DNA from: Tetragonia tetragonoides
Lineage: Eukaryota > Streptophyta > Magnoliopsida > Caryophyllales > Aizoaceae
Assembly (NCBI GenBank): GCA_038025085.1
Contig: CM076147.1
Span: 27,195,001 to 27,259,000, forward strand
Length of the DNA stretch: 64,000 bases
Direction of reading: 5' to 3'
Every line of letters begins with the position of its first letter. Within the stretch, counting starts at the first letter, position 1. The position numbers and the translations under genes were made by a program. This document shows, in pieces, positions 25,229 to 37,993 of this stretch. The notes under the pieces were generated by a model. That model made no database searches, was not told the origin of the DNA, and saw only the letters and a list, made by a program, of their open reading frames with translations.

Positions 25229-27619
25229 ATGGAGGTGAAGTCCAAGCATGTGGCAGAGAAGAAGAAGATGTCAAATGAGTATAAAGAGCGAAAAGGCGGG
25301 CGGAAGGAAAATGTTCGGTGTGACCCTCACGGTGTTGTGAAGTTGTTGTGTGAGTTGCCCGTTGAGAAAAGAGAGATTGTGAGGGAGCTAAGGTTTGATT
25401 CACTTATAGGGACGCCTGGCCACCATCTACGAAGGAGTGATGTGAACTGGATGGTGGACCATTACGATCCTACCTCCCACATGGTTGAGATGAATGGACG
25501 GTGGTGGTCTATTACTGCAAAGGAAGTGGAAGCTCTGGTGGGTTTTTGAGAATGCAGGAGTAGGTGTTGAAGACTCAGGCCCTTACCAAGATATAATCCT
25601 CCTTAAGCAACATTATGGAGGATGACGAAGGTTGCGTTTGAGGAGACACTAATGGGGATGCCTATTAACGAAGAGAAGGAGTTGGAGAAATTCAAAACGA
25701 TGGTGGTACTGTATGTGTTGATGGGTTATTTGTGTCCTAGCACACTAACGACCCCAAAGCAATCCATGTTACACTTAGTGAAAGATATAGGGCGTGTTCC
25801 ATATGAATTGGGCAAATTATCTATTGCGTTGCCTGAGAAGCGGAATAGAAAAATACAAGAGCGGTGAGCGCAAGAATGTTGACGGATGCACGCATATTTT
25901 GATGGTAAGACTATTGTTTAAAAATTATGTCATTGATATATTTGAATGATGCAATTAATGTGACTAAATGAATATTTTGCCGTAGCTATTTTTTCTGGTG
26001 CACATGGGAGATGCAAACGATAGTGAACAGGTGATCGACACCAATGACCCTGTTTGGGGGCTGTGGATAGAGGAGAAGGTAGTTTCGACGGTGAAACGAC
26101 TGTCGGTGAAACTGAAAACGAAGTCTGTACGTGAGCAGCCACCTAGAGTTGATCTTTCTGCCATGTTGCAAGAGCTGGCAAATTCAAGGGAAGCACAAGA
26201 ACGACAGGACTTGGATATTGCAAGTACGTGTCGTCAAGTTTGCGATATTATGAAGAGGCAAAAATCGATGTAAGAGACGAACCAGGAAAGGCATAGTGAA
26301 TTGTTGAGCATTTTAGGTGAAGTAAACAAAAAAGAGAAGTCGGGGGAAGCAAAGAAGAGTGGGGGGAAGGGTCATAGTGAGGGGAGCCGTAATGATGAGG
26401 AAGCTGGTGGCTCGGTTGCAAAAGCATTGAGCTTTGCTGGGAAATTCGCAGACGATACCCTTCGTGAGGAGGAATACAATTCTCCGTCCCCGAAAGGTTT
26501 TAAGTTGCTAGACAACTTACTAAGTGAGAAGGTTCTTCAACAGTTGGAGAAGAAGGTTAATAAGCAATTCCCTCCCTGATGCACACTCTGAAGGATGCTC
26601 CCCCTATGAAGAGTTCTTATAGGGTTGTTCGAACTCCGCAGAAGCGCAAAGCCGGGAGCCAACAAGGAAGCCCTTACACCATTGCTCGGAGGCTGCCAAG
26701 GAAGTCACCGAAGAAAAAAAAAACTAAGGAAGACAGCGACGATGGAGAATCTGATGTTGCTGAAATAGAGGAATTAATGAGTACGAGGGCGAAGCCGGGT
26801 GACAACAACAGTGGACCAGTAGAAGCTGTTGGTGAAGTACAACCAGAAGAGAAGCCTGATGTGGTGCTAGAGTTGGGGGCTATGGATTCTGATGTGGCTC
26901 TAGTTGGTGGCTTTAAATATACGCGGTTATTGAATATCAATCCTCCACAGAACGACACAAGAACAAATGACAAGCCTACCCCCTTACAAAACACTTGAAA
27001 AGGTGGTGGAGAGATGCGACTTCACAACGAGGGAGATAAAATTGATGCATGTGTTCAACAATGTTGACTATTGTGACAGGTTAGTTTGAAGACATGTTAA
27101 AAAAATTCTTATTGGAAGCTTAAACTAATTACCGTTGTTATGTTGCAGTGAAGTTCTTTTCGCACACACCCGTTTGTACAGGCAAAAAATGAGCCGTGTC
27201 GATTTCAGACACTTCTACCCGGAAAGATGGATAGGTACCGGGGTAAGTTACTATGACTTTGGATTTAGGTTATTGCATGCACATTATTAAAGAAAGATGG
27301 GTACATAAACTGTACACTACACTTCTGCTGTCATTTTAGGCAATGGACGTTGTTGTTGCTGTGTTGAGTGATGAGGGGCAGTTGAATGGCGGGAAGGATA
27401 TATTTCTGCCGAGTATGGTTGTTGTAAGTGAAGACGTGTTTCTGAATTAAAGAAAAAGCCAAATAATAAAAAAAATAATTATATGTAACAGGTGTTTTAT
27501 TTTGCAGAATGGTATTTTGATGCCAGATCCCCCTCCAAGTGCGGAACTTTTGAAGCACACAATGGGTACGTTTATAGCACCGTATTTCATACCGAAGCTC
27601 AAGAGGAAAAGCAAAAAAG
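25229..27619 (+). pseudogene. Ulp1-like cysteine protease gene, 5' half, decayed
   Basis: Likely start MEVKSKHVAEKKK at 25229. The first block (LRFDSLIGTP, VNWMVDHYDP, WWSITAKEVEALVGF) resembles the domain in front of plant transposon-borne Ulp1 genes (DUF1985-like). A stop/frameshift at 25547-25549 breaks it. The frame resumes at 25622-25867, then 26025-26998 with in-frame stops at 26271-26273 and 26577-26579 and a Lys-rich nuclear-signal-like run. Later exons with good splice sites are one ending at 27079, then 27149-27242, 27340-27423 and 27508-27619. The last donor precedes the intron holding the MULE. By one base the phase does not match the downstream exon at 51499, a further lesion. 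The 3' half is at 51499-52238. Confidence 0.75.
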
Positions 27620-27690
27620 GTAAAATGGAATCAGTAAAAGGGTTGGACCTTGTAATTAGCACGATAGTATTGAAAATGATATTAAATTAG

Positions 27691-27858
27691 GTTAAATTGG
27701 ATGGAATAATCTCTACGTTGCCTCATTGGACAATAATAATCCCTACCGGAGAAATATGCTTAAATAATCTTTACTAAGTTTAAGTGGGACAATAGTGATC
27801 TTACGATAACTCCGGTCACTTTAAGTTGTCGGAATCATTTAAATGTCGCTGGAAGTTC
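27691..27858 (+). repeat. Left TIR of the MULE
   Basis: Begins GTTAAATTGGATGGAATAAT and runs to about GGAAGTTC. It is the reverse complement of 51304-51472 with scattered differences. The inner edge is set by eye. Confidence 0.8.
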
Positions 27859-28200
27859 ATTTATTTAATTTCACCATATTTTGAAAAATATTATTCTAAA
27901 TAAAAAATATCTAAATTGTGTTTTACCTTCTCCCCTGTACACATGTCGTTACTTAGTTCCTCACAAGATCATTCCACTTTTTTTCTCCAGCTCTTTCTCA
28001 CACTTCTTTCCCCTTTTGTTTATCAAGCATCTTGAAAATCTTGTATCCTTGTCCTTGGCCTCACCATTTTGCCTCTCTTTCTCTCTCAACACTCAACAAC
28101 AGTACATATTGCAGATAGATAAGGAAGGCATGAGAGAGAAACAGCTAGCCAGTGACTGAAAAAGAAGAAGATGTGTTCATCTTCCCTCTCCAGATTTGTT

Positions 28201-28268
<68 letters not shown>

Positions 28269-29099
28269 ATATATATATATATTTTTTTTTTTGCATTTTA
28301 TATTATGCATTGAATTGTTCTGACAAAGCACAAAATTTGATTGACAAAATAAATGAGTAGTGGTACTCATACAATGGGATGAAATTCATCAAGCTTGTTT
28401 GTTAAGGTCACATTTCTTCCAAATTCTCTTCTTCTTAATCACTCCCACCAAATTCCCTCATGCTTGTTCTGCTTCCACTAGTATTACTCACAAATTCTAG
28501 TTTTATGCTATATATATATATATATATAATAGAACATCTATTATGTGATCCAACATTAATCAGCTCCAAAAGGAAATGCTGCTGGTGATTGTCCTCCAAC
28601 ATTAAAAAAAAAGGAAAATGGAAAGGAAAAGAAAAATAAATTTCCTTTTGTTTGTGAGGAATTGTATATTGTAGCATACTACATGATTTTGTAATGGGCA
28701 TTCATGGGAAAGTTTGATTTTTACATTATATACGGGAATATCATATGCTTTTTTTCTCTTAATTTGTTTATGGTATAGCAACAAGTAAAACATGATATTG
28801 ACACCTGCCGTGCATCACAAGTTTAATACCTAAGTATCACACTTATAGCTACAACAATGCAATGCCATGCACTCATGGAAACTTCAAAATTGATTAGAAT
28901 TGTAATAGTGGGGATAAATCCCTTACACATGGTCTGCAATGCAGCCACCCAAAAAAAAAAAAAAAAAAAAGAGCGTCCTCACTAAATTAAACTTGCATAA
29001 TATGCAAAAGTGATAAATTCAGTTGCACACAAAAAAATAATTCGTCTCCAATAGTCATTTGAAGCCAAAAAGTATTCCTTATACTTTCTAAATTTGTCT
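27859..29099. other. Non-coding MULE interior with simple repeats
   Basis: Between the left TIR and the transposase stop codon. It contains a long CT run (about 28207-28264), TA runs (28266-28283, 28510-28528) and an A run near 28951-28970. No gene was recognised. Confidence 0.6.
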
Positions 29100-32000
29100 C
29101 TAATTGAAAGGAGCTTCGAAACAGGCTGCCATTGATTCTTGAGTTGATGGGGTGATCTGCAATCATAAATGAATGTGTCAAATTAGCATGATAGACATCA
29201 ACAAGTGTGCAATATACATATGCATAAGGCTCATACCCTTGATCCACATAGATCAGTAGTTGATCTCCCTCCTCTGCTTCCAGTTCGTCCTCCTCCTCGA
29301 CCATTTCTTCCTGCTCCTCTACCTCCCCCCCTATTCAGAGCATTTACCGGTTGAGCTGTCCTTTCATGATGATTAGTGGCAGTGCTTGTGGCAGTATGGT
29401 CTTTCTTTGGCCTCCCTCTTGGCCTTTTCGGTGCAGGTGTTTCCACCTTGTCCTTATCCTTGTCCTTACAAGCCCTCTTATTGTGACCCTTTTCTTTGCA
29501 AATTGAACAACTCATTTCTCTACCATGTCTAGACAGTTGTCCAGGTTTTTTGGGATCTTCAGATGGATCTTTCCTTCTATTTCTTCTTGGATTACCAGGG
29601 CCAATCTTTACAGGAGGAGGATCAAATGGCAAGTCCTTCTTTGGCCAGTGCTTTTCTCCAACGCATGGTTTAATGGTACCCCCATAACTCTTCAAATAAG
29701 CATCTTTCTTGTAATAAAGAGAAACATACTGCTCAGCGGGTAGCTTCATGAACCTAGCACAACTACAAACATGACAACATGGAATACCTGTCATTTGCCA
29801 TCTTCTACATGTACATGTACTAGCCACCAAATCAACCACATAGTCTTTCATTCCGTGCCTAACTCGAAAATCTTTATCACTAGATGGTAGCACATCACAA
29901 TGTCTAGCTTCTTCTTTTTCCTTTTCTAACTTTGCTCTGATCCTAGGACAAATATCATACTCATTGTTAGTCATCAAATATTTCTTGGTGTATAGTCAGT
30001 TCATCAAGGTACATCTAATGTCTTCTAACATATAGATAATGTGCTTTGCCCTAGCTATAATAATATAGCCATTAAAAGTCTCGGCCATATTATTCACAAC
30101 CACATCACATTTGGTTCTTGTCAATAGAAATTCTCTACAAAATGCCTTTGGATTCTGTTTCATGAATGCCTCGACAGCTGATGGGTTCTCTTGTCTCATT
30201 TCTTGCATAGCTTCCTCAAAGTCAGCCTCAGTGTAGGCCCTCACAGCTTTCCTTCCAACATCTTCAAGTTATCCCCCTTGTAAACCTTGTGCCAATTAGC
30301 ATAAATATGTCTGGCACAGTTTCTATGTTCAGCGTCCGGAAAAATAGTAGCTACAACATTGACAAGACCCTACCATGCAAAAAAAAAAAAAAAAGGACAA
30401 CATTGGTTAGACACCCTTAAAATAAAAATCAATCAATAAATAAAACTACATGCACTGTTGGTACTTGGTATGGTAAACGACAATGAATATAACTTACTTT
30501 TTGTTGATCAGATATCAACGTCCATCCATCTCCTTTTGTCCCGCCAATGCAATTATTAAGTTGCTTTAAAAACCACTCCCAACTGTCATTATTTTCACCT
30601 TCACAAACTGCCCACGCAAGTGGAAATATCTGGTTATTTCCATCTCTTCCGATTGTAGCTAATAATATCCCCCCCAAAAAAGTTTTGAGAAAACATCCAT
30701 CTAGGCAAAGCACACGTCTACATCCAGCAAGCAAACCATTTTTCAACCAATCAAAGTATACAAATAATCTCTGAAAAACGGGAGGATTTCTAGGAATATT
30801 TGGATCGGTAACTACTTTAAAAACGCTACTATTGTTAGTCCTTTTAAGCTCCTCCGATCCAAATATCTCCCAAGCTTTTCGTAATGCTCGCTCATTGTAC
30901 CATGCAACCTCTTATGGGCCTCCTTCTTGATTTTGTAAGCCAACCATTTGTTGATGATAATCCTCCAAGTAGTCCTAACCTTCTCTATGATCTCCTTGGA
31001 TGGCCAATGTGGTTTGGCCTTGAAGAAAATGATCAATCTCTTAGCCATATAGGATGACTTCAATTGTCTGTTCAGGTTCATGTTCCGGCAACAATTGTGG
31101 GTGTTATTCACCTTTTTAACAATGAAGCAAGCTCTCCTTGATTCCCATGAGCCGTATAGCTTAAATGGATAACCATCTACACATTTGAGACCAAGCCTCA
31201 TTTGTCTTGTTTTGTCACTGACATCATATTTCAGATTAAAACCTTGTGCAAATGCATACATAACAATAGCTTCCTTAAACGCTTCCCTATTTGGGAACCT
31301 AATACCAACCCTCCATGTTAATTTACTAAAGTCTATGTGTTTGTCAATAACAGGACATTCTCTTGCTCACTTTCTTCCAAGTATATCATCCTCATCACTC
31401 TCTCCTGGAGTTAGAACATTCTCATCACTTTCCTCATAGTCACTAACCAACCCTTCAGTGGCACCACCGTTACCAACAAATCCAAGTGGTACTTCTAGCT
31501 CAGGTTCTGGTATTTCTATTGAAGCAACCTTATCTGCTAATGTCTTTATCAATTCTCTTTTATTATTTCTTCGTACCTGCAATTCATCATCACTAGTGTC
31601 AGCATCTTCAACAATAAATAATTCATCATCTTGGCTTTCCTCATTGTCAACCTCATCATCTGCACTAGTAATGACATTTCCCTTGTCCACAATCTGAGAT
31701 GTTGCACCATTGATGCACTTCTCTTTATCTACATTATTTGTTCTTCCTTCCATGTCACCCTTGTACCAAGTGTCCTCATATCCACCTACAAACTCATACA
31801 CAGGCTTGTAATAAGGGTCCTCAATTGAATAATAATCAACGCCATTAGTATTATCAATGACCTCATCATTTGGGAATGTAGATGATTGAGGTGTAAACAG
31901 TGTCATTTTTGGGTCTGATGTATGGGCTGGAATATGGGCTACAGACTGTCCAATAAGGGATGTAGTGGAGATTAGGGAAGTATTTGGTGTATTATTCTTC

Positions 32001-32380
32001 CTTGGAGTGAGTTTCTTAGGCCTATGTGTTGGTATGTTGGTAGGAGTTAGTGTGGGTGGTGTGGCAGTTGGTGTATGGGATTTATGGACCACATATACAT
32101 GCATAATGTCACAACCCTCAGCATCTGCAATCATCTGTAAGAAATCATTATCTGTATTTGCTGGCCTCAACCCTTTATGCATAGTCATCCTAGGTATGAC
32201 ATAATATACCTCTTCCCACTCATCAACTTCTGCTTGATTAAGCCAATACTTCATGCTAAAAAAGGCAAACTCTTCTGAGTCTACCTTGTCATAGCTCACA
32301 CAATGACCCCCAACATATTTCACCTTAGCCTCCTTAACTAATATACCACGACAATGTATCACCAATTTTACAGTTGTCAT
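29100..32380 (-). pseudogene. mudrA: mudrA-type MULE transposase gene, broken
   Basis: Start ATG at 32378-32380. The N-terminal PB1-like block (LVIHCRGILVK, YYVIP, GLRPANTDNDFLQM) is followed by an acidic linker. A stop at 31367-31369 interrupts the frame before the MuDR DNA-binding part (RLGLKCVDGYPFKLYGS, HNCCRN). A frameshift near 30855 precedes the DDE domain: LCLDGCFLK, LISDQQK, and NMAETFNGYI as the likely Glu block. An intron at 30370-30497 has good splice sites. Another frameshift lies near 30255 and a stop at 29996-29998. Then come a SWIM finger (CTCRRW, GIPCCHVC), a zinc knuckle (CSICKEKGHNKRAC), a basic PKRPRGRPKK run and a Gly/Arg-rich tail. Exon end at 29237, last exon 29100-29156. 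Four lesions mean no intact product. Confidence 0.9.
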
Positions 32381-32924
32381 TTCACTTCCTAATACATAAA
32401 CAAATCAGTAAGTGATGAACATATACACAGAGGCATCCCATTCAAGGTAATCAATCATATTTTACTATAGGGTAGCAATTTTTAAAGTAATGGTAGATTA
32501 ATAAAAGTTTCTAAACCACACATGTCACATAAATACAAAAAATCAATCATATTTTAGTCACTTCTAATGCAATCAATCTTTTTTTTTTAGTGAGCAATCA
32601 ATCATATTTTACTTAGTCTAAATCCATATTATGCCAATTTGCTTGGAAACCAACGAAATAGTATACTGTAATTAGCCCTAATCTCATATGAGTATAATTT
32701 TTCATATCAATTCTGTTATCTACTAAAATAAGGAATCAAAACTCACCTTGAAGGTTTAATTCTTCAGAATTAGAATCAAAGAAGGGAACTTTGCTTTATT
32801 TCACCAATACACCTTGATTGAGGGCTTCTCTTCTTCTTTTTTGGCCAAACTTTTGAAGTTTTTCTGATCAGTGGAGTTTACTCACAAAATTGATGAAGAC
32901 GGAGGACAAAAAAATGGAGTAAAG
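32381..32924 (-). other. MULE 5' non-coding region upstream of mudrA-like start
   Basis: AT-rich, no recognised gene. It would hold the leader of the transposase gene. The continuation on the far side of the retrotransposon is 51104-51303. Confidence 0.5.
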
Positions 32925-32929
32925 ATGGC

Positions 32930-34495
32930 TGTAGACACCAAAAATTGTGTCTGTAATAAGTCCCCGTAAAAACCCGATGATGAAAAGATTGGATTTTGCT
33001 CGAACTTGGGTTGCGAGAATAATTGCTCTGATGATTAGCCCAGTTCATTTGAATTAGCCAGTGGAAGCCTTTTGTACAGGTGATCCAAACCAGTTGGACT
33101 CAATTCAATTGGAGTCCAAAACTGAGAGATAGGCCTCTTTGAACCTAAGGGCCCGAAAGGGAACCCAAACCCATAAGTCAACCCTTGGTCAAACAAGGGA
33201 GCTCAGTCAATCCCGCGTGGACCCCCTCGGAAGAGCCTCCCGCGCACGAAAATCATGCCAGGCGCCTATGCAGGCACACCGCACCAGGTCCAAGCGGCCA
33301 CGCTTGGGCTCAAGCGGTGGCCGCTAGGCCAAGCGGTTTGACCGCTTGCCTTGCGGCTAAGCCGCTTGCCAAGCGGCTTGACCGCTTGGCCTGCCGGTTT
33401 GGCCGCTCGGCTTAGCGGTTTGACCGCCTGGACCCTTTCTCGCGGACGGCAAAATTCAAGGCGCATTCGATTTCCGTGCCAAACCCTGGCAGCTCCCCCT
33501 CTTCTATATAAGCAAACCTTAGGGTTCAGTTGAAGAAGTTGGAGATTTTCCTCTCAAGGTTGGAGATTTTCCTCTCAAGATTGGAGATTCTCTCTCATAT
33601 TATAAACCCTAAATTCTGATTCTACTCATTCTTTAGGATTAGCCCTAGCACCACAAAAATAAACCTTCATGCTTCATCAAGAGCATGAATTCAAGCAATA
33701 CAACCCAATAAGTTCATTTTGAGCATCCAGGTAATCCAACCTGAGGGTTTTCAATAAATTTTATATTGCTTGTTATTACTAACGAATTTGGTTTATGTGA
33801 TATGTACATGCATGGCGCGTTTCGGGCAATAGGGCTTGTATTAAGCCTAATGAATGGATGAATGAATGCATATTTATTATTTATTGCTTTATATTGATTA
33901 TGCTTTGTTTGTGAATTGGTAGATGAATTACCTTATTTGCCTTCTAACTCGCAGGTTTTTAGCATATTTATCGTTTTCTAGCAATGAAAAGCATGTAACT
34001 TGATAAATTATTAAAAGTGGTCACAATAATAATGCTTGTTCAAACCCATTAGTTAAAACTAAGAATTTGGACAAACTGAACCCTGTTTGGAACCGTAGAA
34101 TTAATAATTATATTGAATCTACTAGTAAAGGTCGTTGTTAACGGGCGAGTTGGATGCCTAACACCTTCCTAGCTCGTACCTACGCCCCCGAACTCATTAA
34201 TGAAGTCTATTTCCTCTATAGGGATTGGGGTGCACATGAGTTGAGTTGACGTCTTTCTAGACTATCGACTTGATCTCCAAGGTTTCCAAATTACCTCAAA
34301 ATTTGGTGGCGACTTCCGACAATCTTAATCATGTCCTTGGTACAAAAATCTCTATGTGCATATACACTAAAAGATTCACGAAATTCGATCACCCAACGCG
34401 CTCTCCCAGGCTGTCCGGAAAAAATCCGACCCCCCGAAAGGAGGGCCGAAGGTGAGGCACGCGGAAAAGAGGGGAGAAAAATACGACAACCTACA
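32930..34495 (+). repeat. 5' LTR of the Tat element
   Basis: 1566 bp, TGTAGACACC to CCTACA. It contains GC-rich dyad arrays of the GCGGTTTGACCGC type (about 33290-33435) and a TATA box CTATATAAG at 33504-33512. It is closely alike to the 3' LTR; the main difference is a few dozen extra bases inside the dyad array here. Confidence 0.9.
33504..33512 (+). promoter_or_regulatory. TATA box in the 5' LTR
   Basis: CTATATAAG, just after the GC-rich dyad array. The same motif lies at 50126-50134 in the 3' LTR. Transcription would start some 30 bp downstream. Confidence 0.6.
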
Positions 34496-34496
34496 G

Positions 34497-34514
34497 TGGC
34501 GACTTCACTGGGGA
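34497..34514 (+). promoter_or_regulatory. Primer-binding site of the Tat element
   Basis: TGGCGACTTCACTGGGGA, one base after the 5' LTR. It resembles the tRNA-Arg-complementary site of Ogre/Tat elements as I know it, with small differences. Confidence 0.75.
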
Positions 34515-35232
34515 CATGATTAACAGGGTGTAACTTGAAAATCGATTCGTTATAATTATTTTTGCTTGTTCACTGCCTTGAGTGTTCTTATTATTATTTT
34601 GTGACTTGTCATTCATCATTAATTTGCATTCATGTGCATGCGCTTGCGCGACTTCCGAGCTTGTTTTTACAAGTTCAAACCAGTTGTTAGCCAATGGAGT
34701 GTGGTGAAGTGCCTTGGTGAGAATCCTCTCGATTCTTCTTTACCAAGCAACATGGATCCCCCCACCTCATGTACCTTCCTATGCATCCGTCCACTCGACG
34801 AGTAGGATAACTAGAATGCCTCACATTGTCGCGCATTCTGCGGATTGTAGTACATTCTTGATCATGAGTACCTTTTGACCAAAACCCTTAAGCCTACCCC
34901 ATTGCATGAACTAGAACCAATGTTTTAGGTTGAAACTCAGTCCCATGTCCATGCTAGATTTGCATAATCATGTCATATTGCGTTGTTTGTTGTTTGCCCA
35001 TATGTGAACGCAATCTTTGCGTAGTCTTTTTAGTTGTCATAGAATATTAGGTTAGACCCCAATTAGGATCTTTTCCTTTTTTGAGTCTAGATTTTGTCTT
35101 AAGATCGAGTCTAGAATCTTTATTTTTAGGAAATAATATCCCTGAATGTTCTATATGATGATCGTTACCTTAGGAAAGATTTGGTTGCTATATTCTTTCC
35201 CTTTATTTAGGTGGTGAGTCTAGGTCAAAAGA

Positions 35233-35582
35233 TCTCGATAATATCTTTCCCCTCTCCCTTTAGTCAAGAGTATAATATCTTTTGCTTTATCCCATATTGA
35301 GTCGAGATAATATCTCTCCCCTCTCCTTTTAGTCAAGAGTATAATATCTTTTGCTTTATCCCATATTGAGTCGAGATAATATCTTTCCCCTCTCCCTTTA
35401 GTCAAGAGTATAATATCTTTTGCTTTATCCCATATTGAGTCGAGATAATATCTCTCCCCTCTCCTTTAGTCAAGAGTATAATATCTTTTGCTTTATCCCA
35501 TATTGAGTCGAGATAATATCTCTCCCCTCTCCTTTAAGTCAAGAGTATAATATCTTTTGTTTATCCTATATTGAGTCGAGAT
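35233..35582 (+). repeat. Tandem repeat, unit about 69 bp, five copies, in the retroelement leader
   Basis: Each unit has TCGAGATAATATCT, CCCCTCTCCTTTAGTCAAGA and CTTTATCCCATATTGAG. Units step by 68-69 bp. It lies between the primer-binding site and gag. Copies differ by only a few bases, so amplification was recent. Confidence 0.9.
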
Positions 35583-35892
35583 CTTTTGACCTAAACCCAT
35601 TACTTAGTCCCCAAGGGTAACTGTGTTGATAGAACATCCTAGATAGAAACTTCCCATTTTTTTTTAAAACTTTTCTTTCGTGGAACTTGTTAGTCTTTCC
35701 TTTTCTAAGTATTATCCGGTGTCCAGGATTGGGAAGAAAACAGTCGGTCCGAAAAGTTGGGAACGCGATCATAGTAATCAACGTCTGGTTAGGAAGCTCG
35801 TATTGGAATCTTCCCCTTCGAGCAAAGCTAGGCCTGACGCAGTATTTGTTACTCCCCCTCCGTATCGACCATCTTGTTCTAAGTTGACTGAA

Positions 35893-37925
35893 ATGGCCGA
35901 AGATGATATGCCCCCTCCACCACCTAAGACCACCGATGAGATGTTGACTGAAATGATGAAAATGCTGAAAACTATGGGAAACCGTGTGACATGGATTAAG
36001 AGCAAGGTCAAAGAAGCTGACCCTCTTAACCAGGATGATCCTCCACCTCGAGATGACAAGGTGGAAGAGCTAAGTGCTCAAATTAAGAACATTGAGTTAG
36101 CTATAACTCAAAACAAGATCATAAGTGACTACATGATCAATGCTAAAGGATACTCTTCTCACATCAAGGGGAAGCCCCCACAAAAGTTCTCTATGCCTGA
36201 AGTCCCCATCTTCAAAGGGACCGATGATCCAAAAGATCACATAATAGCTTTTACCACTGCAATGGGCCTAAGAGGAGTAGATCTTGACCTCTATATTCAC
36301 CTTTTCTCACAAACCTTGGACCACACTGTTAGGGCATGGTTTTTCAAGCTCAAGCCCAATCAGGTTCAGGAATGGAACAAAGTGTCCAGTTTATTCCTCA
36401 CTAGGTATGCCGACAATGTCATCTAACCAACCACCATGAGAGAGTTGGAAGCAATCAAGCAAGGTGAAAAATGAAAGCTTCGCTGATTTTGTCAAGAAAT
36501 GGAGAACTAAAGTGGCCGAAATGCTCGACCGTCCATATGAGGAAGAGCAAATTCGGAAACTCATCAAGAACTTACAACCTCCTTACTGGAATCCTCTCAA
36601 ATACCAAGCAATTACTTCATATGCACAACTCAATAGTGTGGGATTGCTCATAGAGGATGATCAAGCACTCAAAAAGGAGAAAAACAAGGACTTCTTCAAC
36701 AAAGGTGCTTATAACTCAAGCTACAAGAAGAACCCCAATTCGGAAAAATCTTCCAACAAGGTTAATGAAATCAATACTGTCTACGACAAACCGCAAAGGC
36801 AATACACCCCATTGGGTATGACCTATGCTAAAGCTTTGGAAAAGCTTGTCAAGAATGACTACCTCAATGTCGTGGGCCCCACTCCGGACCCCGACGTCGA
36901 AAAGAGGAGCCCGTCATGGAACCCTAATATTTATTGCAAATTCCATAGAGGAAAAGGACATGACACCGAGAAGTGTTGGACACTCAAGAATAAAATCCAG
37001 GATCTTTTTGACAATGGAACTATTTCCAAGCCAAAGAATGTTCCCACTCCAAATAACAACACCAAACCTCTAGGCGCAGTTTTCGTCATTACAAATGAAG
37101 AAGAGGAAAAGGACCCCTCTCGCCTTATTGTGCCAATTGGACATCGTGTCCCACCATTTAAGATTGACTCCCTCCATCTAGAGGTGGGCGGAATTTGGGA
37201 TAGTGATGAGGAGGATGACCTTCACACAACCAACAACACCCCCAAGAAATCATTGGAGGAGTTGGTCAAGGAAATCACTGTTGGTCTAAAACAAATAGAC
37301 GAAGAAGTAACTAACATCGAGATGAAGAGGAAAGAAAGAGAGGACGCAGAAGCGCATTCCTCATCTATCCTCCACCAAAGCGTGAGTCTCCCACTTAGTC
37401 ATGTCCCATCCATGAGGGATATGACCAAAAGAAACTTCTCCCCTCTACCTCTCCATCTGACTCACACTCTTGAGATACTCATAAGCATTGGAATTATACG
37501 AGCACTGGGACCAACCCCCGATTCTGTCTCTCCAGGGATCGCCTGACACCCATGTAAGTTTTGCAATTACCACAGGGGAAGAGGCCACGACACTGAACAG
37601 TGTTGGGCGTTGAAGCACATAATTCAAGATCTCATAGAAGTTCAACCATACAGCTGCAGAAACATCGCCGATCTCTAGAGAGAGTACCATAGCCAAATGC
37701 CAAAAAGGGTATACACCCCCATCCTTTCAACCCCAACTCAAATCTTTCAGGACCTGTTTTGGAAAGGTATTCTAGGGCCCATTGGGCCAACACCTAATCT
37801 AGATCCAAGAAATAAGAGTAAGGACTGGAACCATACCTCTTTTGCATCTATCACCGAGGAGGGGGACATCATACGGACGAATGTGTGCACCTGGAACGCA
37901 AGATACAAGACCTCGTCAATGAAGG
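35893..37925 (+). pseudogene. gag: Tat element gag, broken
   Basis: The most likely ATG is 35893 (MAEDDMPPPPPKTTDEM); earlier open sequence lacks an ATG. The gag capsid-like block (KFSMPEVPIFKG, RAWFFKLKPNQVQEW) ends at a stop at 36424-36426. The frame resumes by 36464 (NESFADFVKKWR, EEQIRKLIKNL) and runs to 37544. Three zinc-knuckle-like segments with a CxFHRGKGHDTExC pattern follow at about 36937-37000, 37553-37635 and 37820-37915, the last two in other frames. Lesions: at least the stop and two frameshifts. An aspartic protease motif was not seen between gag and the reverse transcriptase. Confidence 0.8.
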
Positions 37926-37993
37926 GGTCGTTCGTATGATATAAGGCCTTATTCGACACTCTTAACAAAGGAAGGATCACCTTCATCCCTCCT

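Noticed and set aside
33139..33533. Arg/Ala-rich frames in the LTR
   Set aside because: They overlap the GC-rich dyad array in several frames, as expected of repeats, and have no gene structure.
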